Source: Chloroflexota bacterium (GTDB taxonomy: Bacteria; Chloroflexota; Anaerolineae; B4-G1). Taken from it: a stretch of DNA of 7,960 bases. Every line of letters begins with the position of its first letter. The first letter of the stretch is position 1. Both the position numbers and the translations under genes were made by a program. The DNA lies in the NCBI GenBank assembly GCA_024232355.1, contig JAAEPW010000495.1, positions 1 through 7,960 of the forward strand, given 5' to 3'. Below, piece after piece: positions 6,799 through 7,960 of the stretch. The notes under the pieces are model-generated. The model saw only the letters and a list, made by a program, of their open reading frames with translations. It was not told where the DNA came from and made no database searches.

Positions 6799-7497
6799 AT
6801 GGAAGAAAAAGCAATTGAACGATTGGAAGCAAAGTCACCCGAAGAGACCATAATTGACCGGATCGGCCGCGACTTTAACCTAGCGCCATTCATGGCGCGA
6901 ACACATTTCAAGCAAATGCAACACTACTTTGAGCAATACCTGGGTCTGAAACGCGATATCGGACAAATGACTTTTCTCGCTGTTGGTGCTGATAATCCTC
7001 CGGGGCGACCGGTGGCAGAATGTAAGCGGGTGGCTATCACTCTAACCATAGATTGTCCCGATGATCTAGAAGCACTGCGTCATGGCGTAGCCGCTCTACG
7101 ACGGGGCAAGATTCAACGCCTGACACGGGAGGCCCAAGACCAAGGGGCACTACTAACTCAAGAAGACCTGGCACGTTTACTGTGCAGCAGTCGCTCCACA
7201 ATCAAGCGTGACATTGCCCACCTACGTGCGGCTGGGACCAATGTACCCACTCGAGGACAGGTCAGAGACATCGGGCGGGGTGTCAGTCACAAAAACCAGA
7301 TAGTTGGTGACTGGTTGTCCGGGTATACCTTCAGCCAAATCAAAAGCCGGCGGTGGCATGCGATCAGTTCGATTGAACGCTATTGTCACGACTTTCAACG
7401 GATAGTTCGACTGCATACACATGGCTTGAACGTAGCTGAGATTCGGCGCAGCATGGGGCTGTCGGAACGACTGATTGGCGAATATTTAACCCTGTAG
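6799..7497 (+). CDS. Multi-HTH DNA-binding protein, DUF1670-like
   Basis: A 232-residue, soluble, basic protein with no signal peptide or membrane segment. The ATG at 6799 is supported by GGAGGA six nt upstream; the ATG at 6785 is in another frame. Residues 118-143 (LLTQEDLARLLCSSRSTIKRDIAHLR) form a clear helix-turn-helix. Two further HTH-like segments follow at about 173-200 (SGYTFSQIKSRRWHAISSIERY) and 207-230 (GLNVAEIRRSMGLSERLIGEYL). The N-terminal 110 residues have no recognised motif. The arrangement resembles the family I recall as DUF1670, whose function is not established. From memory, family members continue past the EYL segment with a longer tail, so this one may be slightly shortened, or simply end here. 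It is divergent from the surface operon and convergent with the recombinase remnant, 36 bp away. A regulatory or mobile-element DNA-binding role is plausible. Family assignment is moderate; coding status is strong. Confidence 0.85.
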   Translation: MEEKAIERLEAKSPEETIIDRIGRDFNLAPFMARTHFKQMQHYFEQYLGLKRDIGQMTFLAVGADNPPGRPVAECKRVAITLTIDCPDDLEALRHGVAALRRGKIQRLTREAQDQGALLTQEDLARLLCSSRSTIKRDIAHLRAAGTNVPTRGQVRDIGRGVSHKNQIVGDWLSGYTFSQIKSRRWHAISSIERYCHDFQRIVRLHTHGLNVAEIRRSMGLSERLIGEYLTL

Positions 7498-7533
7498 GCT
7501 CTCTAGGATTTCGCGGGGAAGGGCCAATATATT

Positions 7534-7836
7534 TTACGCGCAGTTGACCTCTTCGGCGATGGGCAGGGGCTCCGCCAATGTGGTCGGAGAGTTGAAGAAA
7601 TCATCGGACAGCGATGACGCTGATGATAGGCGCGTGCAGGCCCGTTCATAGTCGCGCCGAACGGTCTCGTTGTGTATGCGCGCATAGACCAAAGTCGTTT
7701 GTAACTGCTTGTGGCCCAACAAATGTTGAATCGAGGTGATGGGCATGCCCTCGTTCAGCAAACGAGTAGCCAGCGTGTGACGCAAACGATGCGGTGAGAC
7801 CTCAACTTGAGCCTGTTGTCTATAGAGACTCTTGAA
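7534..7836 (-). pseudogene. Tyrosine recombinase (integrase/XerC-D type), C-terminal remnant
   Basis: About 100 codons of a phage-integrase-type catalytic domain, which in a whole protein would cut and rejoin DNA at specific sites. The second catalytic Arg box is present as HRLR (SPHRLRHTLATRLLNEG; H at 7791-7789, R at 7782-7780). It is followed by the LGH box (LLGHKQLQTT, H at 7713-7711) and the Tyr nucleophile in TTLVYARI (Tyr codon 7686-7684). The N-terminal core-binding domain and the first catalytic Arg are missing: the frame meets a TAA at 7839-7837, just upstream of FKSLYRQQAQVEVSPHRL. The TTG at 7785 lies inside the conserved box and is not a credible start. The C-terminal tail after the Tyr is about 50 residues. 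The loss of the 5' part coincides with a change to AT-rich DNA, suggesting disruption by insertion or deletion. It cannot be active as it stands. Confidence 0.85.
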
Positions 7837-7842
7837 TTAATA

Positions 7843-7861
7843 TAGTGTAGGTTATACACTA
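7843..7861. repeat. Short inverted repeat in the AT-rich right end
   Basis: TAGTGTA (7843-7849) and TACACTA (7855-7861) pair perfectly around a 5-nt loop. It lies immediately outside the broken 5' end of the recombinase. It could be a small hairpin, an operator or an element boundary; nothing decides between these. Confidence 0.4.
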
Positions 7862-7881
7862 GAAGAATTGCCATAAACTAA

Positions 7882-7895
7882 TGTCAGTATTGACA
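7882..7895. promoter_or_regulatory. Operator-like inverted repeat overlapping a -35 box
   Basis: TGTCA (7882-7886), GTAT, then TGACA (7891-7895) form a perfect inverted repeat. Its right arm is part of the TTGACA -35 box of the outward promoter, so a protein bound here would block RNA polymerase. Outer arms AATTGC (7866-7871) and GCAATT (7896-7901) make a second, asymmetrically placed pair. Confidence 0.45.
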
Positions 7896-7918
7896 GCAAT
7901 TTGTGAGTATGATAAAAT
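7890..7918 (+). promoter_or_regulatory. Strong sigma-70-type promoter facing out of the window
   Basis: A perfect TTGACA (7890-7895) and TAAAAT (7913-7918, 5/6) are separated by the ideal 17 bp, in an AT-rich setting. Transcription would begin near 7925 and run past the right edge. Only about 35 nt of transcript is visible, and no start codon with a long frame appears, so the target gene lies beyond the window. Confidence 0.6.
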
Positions 7919-7960
7919 GTAATGCTTACAGGGACTATTCTATCTCACTGAAAACCGTGG

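Noticed and set aside
7503..7685. 60-residue minus frame overlapping the integrase remnant
   Set aside because: Out of frame with the clear recombinase motifs and without any motif of its own.

Overview
The window most resembles an accessory region of a Chloroflexota (Anaerolineae-like) chromosome or metagenomic contig. The grounds are indirect. A very large secreted multidomain protein ends in the tail YLPIVLK, a type of ending I recall from many Chloroflexota surface proteins. A small surface protein carries a Thr-Pro-Glu-Pro-Pro-Thr-Asn linker typical of that phylum's extracellular proteins. An HTH protein resembles a family (DUF1670) I associate with Chloroflexota and Methanosarcina. No rRNA, tRNA or CRISPR array was seen.

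Layout. (1) 3-782 (+): C-terminal part of a DDE transposase of the IS4 superfamily, cut by the window's left edge. (2) 783-1289: about 500 bp with no convincing gene. It holds five degenerate 23-bp direct repeats (818-975), a hairpin with a T-run that reads as an intrinsic terminator for minus-strand transcription (905-931), and a nearly perfect 34-bp palindrome (1091-1124). (3) 1290-6260 (-): an intact 1656-residue exported protein made of a signal peptide, three GEVED domains, six SdrD B-like domains, two DUF11-like domains, an Ig/FN3-like domain and the YLPIVLK tail. (4) 6302-6664 (-): a small gene just upstream in the same direction. It encodes an N-terminal signal peptide, a Pro/Thr-rich linker, an LPLSG sortase-like motif, a transmembrane segment and a basic tail, but has an in-frame TAA after codon 36. 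It begins with a strong Shine-Dalgarno sequence and probably heads the operon with the large gene. (5) 6665-6798: a divergent promoter region with a CCAATA-CC-TATTGG inverted repeat between the two transcription units. (6) 6799-7497 (+): a 232-residue protein with several HTH-like segments. (7) 7534-7836 (-): the C-terminal catalytic part of a tyrosine recombinase, cut off at its 5' end. (8) 7837-7960: AT-rich DNA with two inverted repeats and a good sigma-70-type promoter pointing out of the window.

How it fits together. The centre is a cell-surface module: a small anchored protein (now interrupted) followed by a large calcium-loop-rich, probably disulfide-containing, extracellular protein. 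A divergent DNA-binding protein may control it through the shared intergenic operator; this is inference. Both flanks carry mobile-element debris (a transposase on the left, a decayed integrase on the right), so the module sits in a region of genome turnover.
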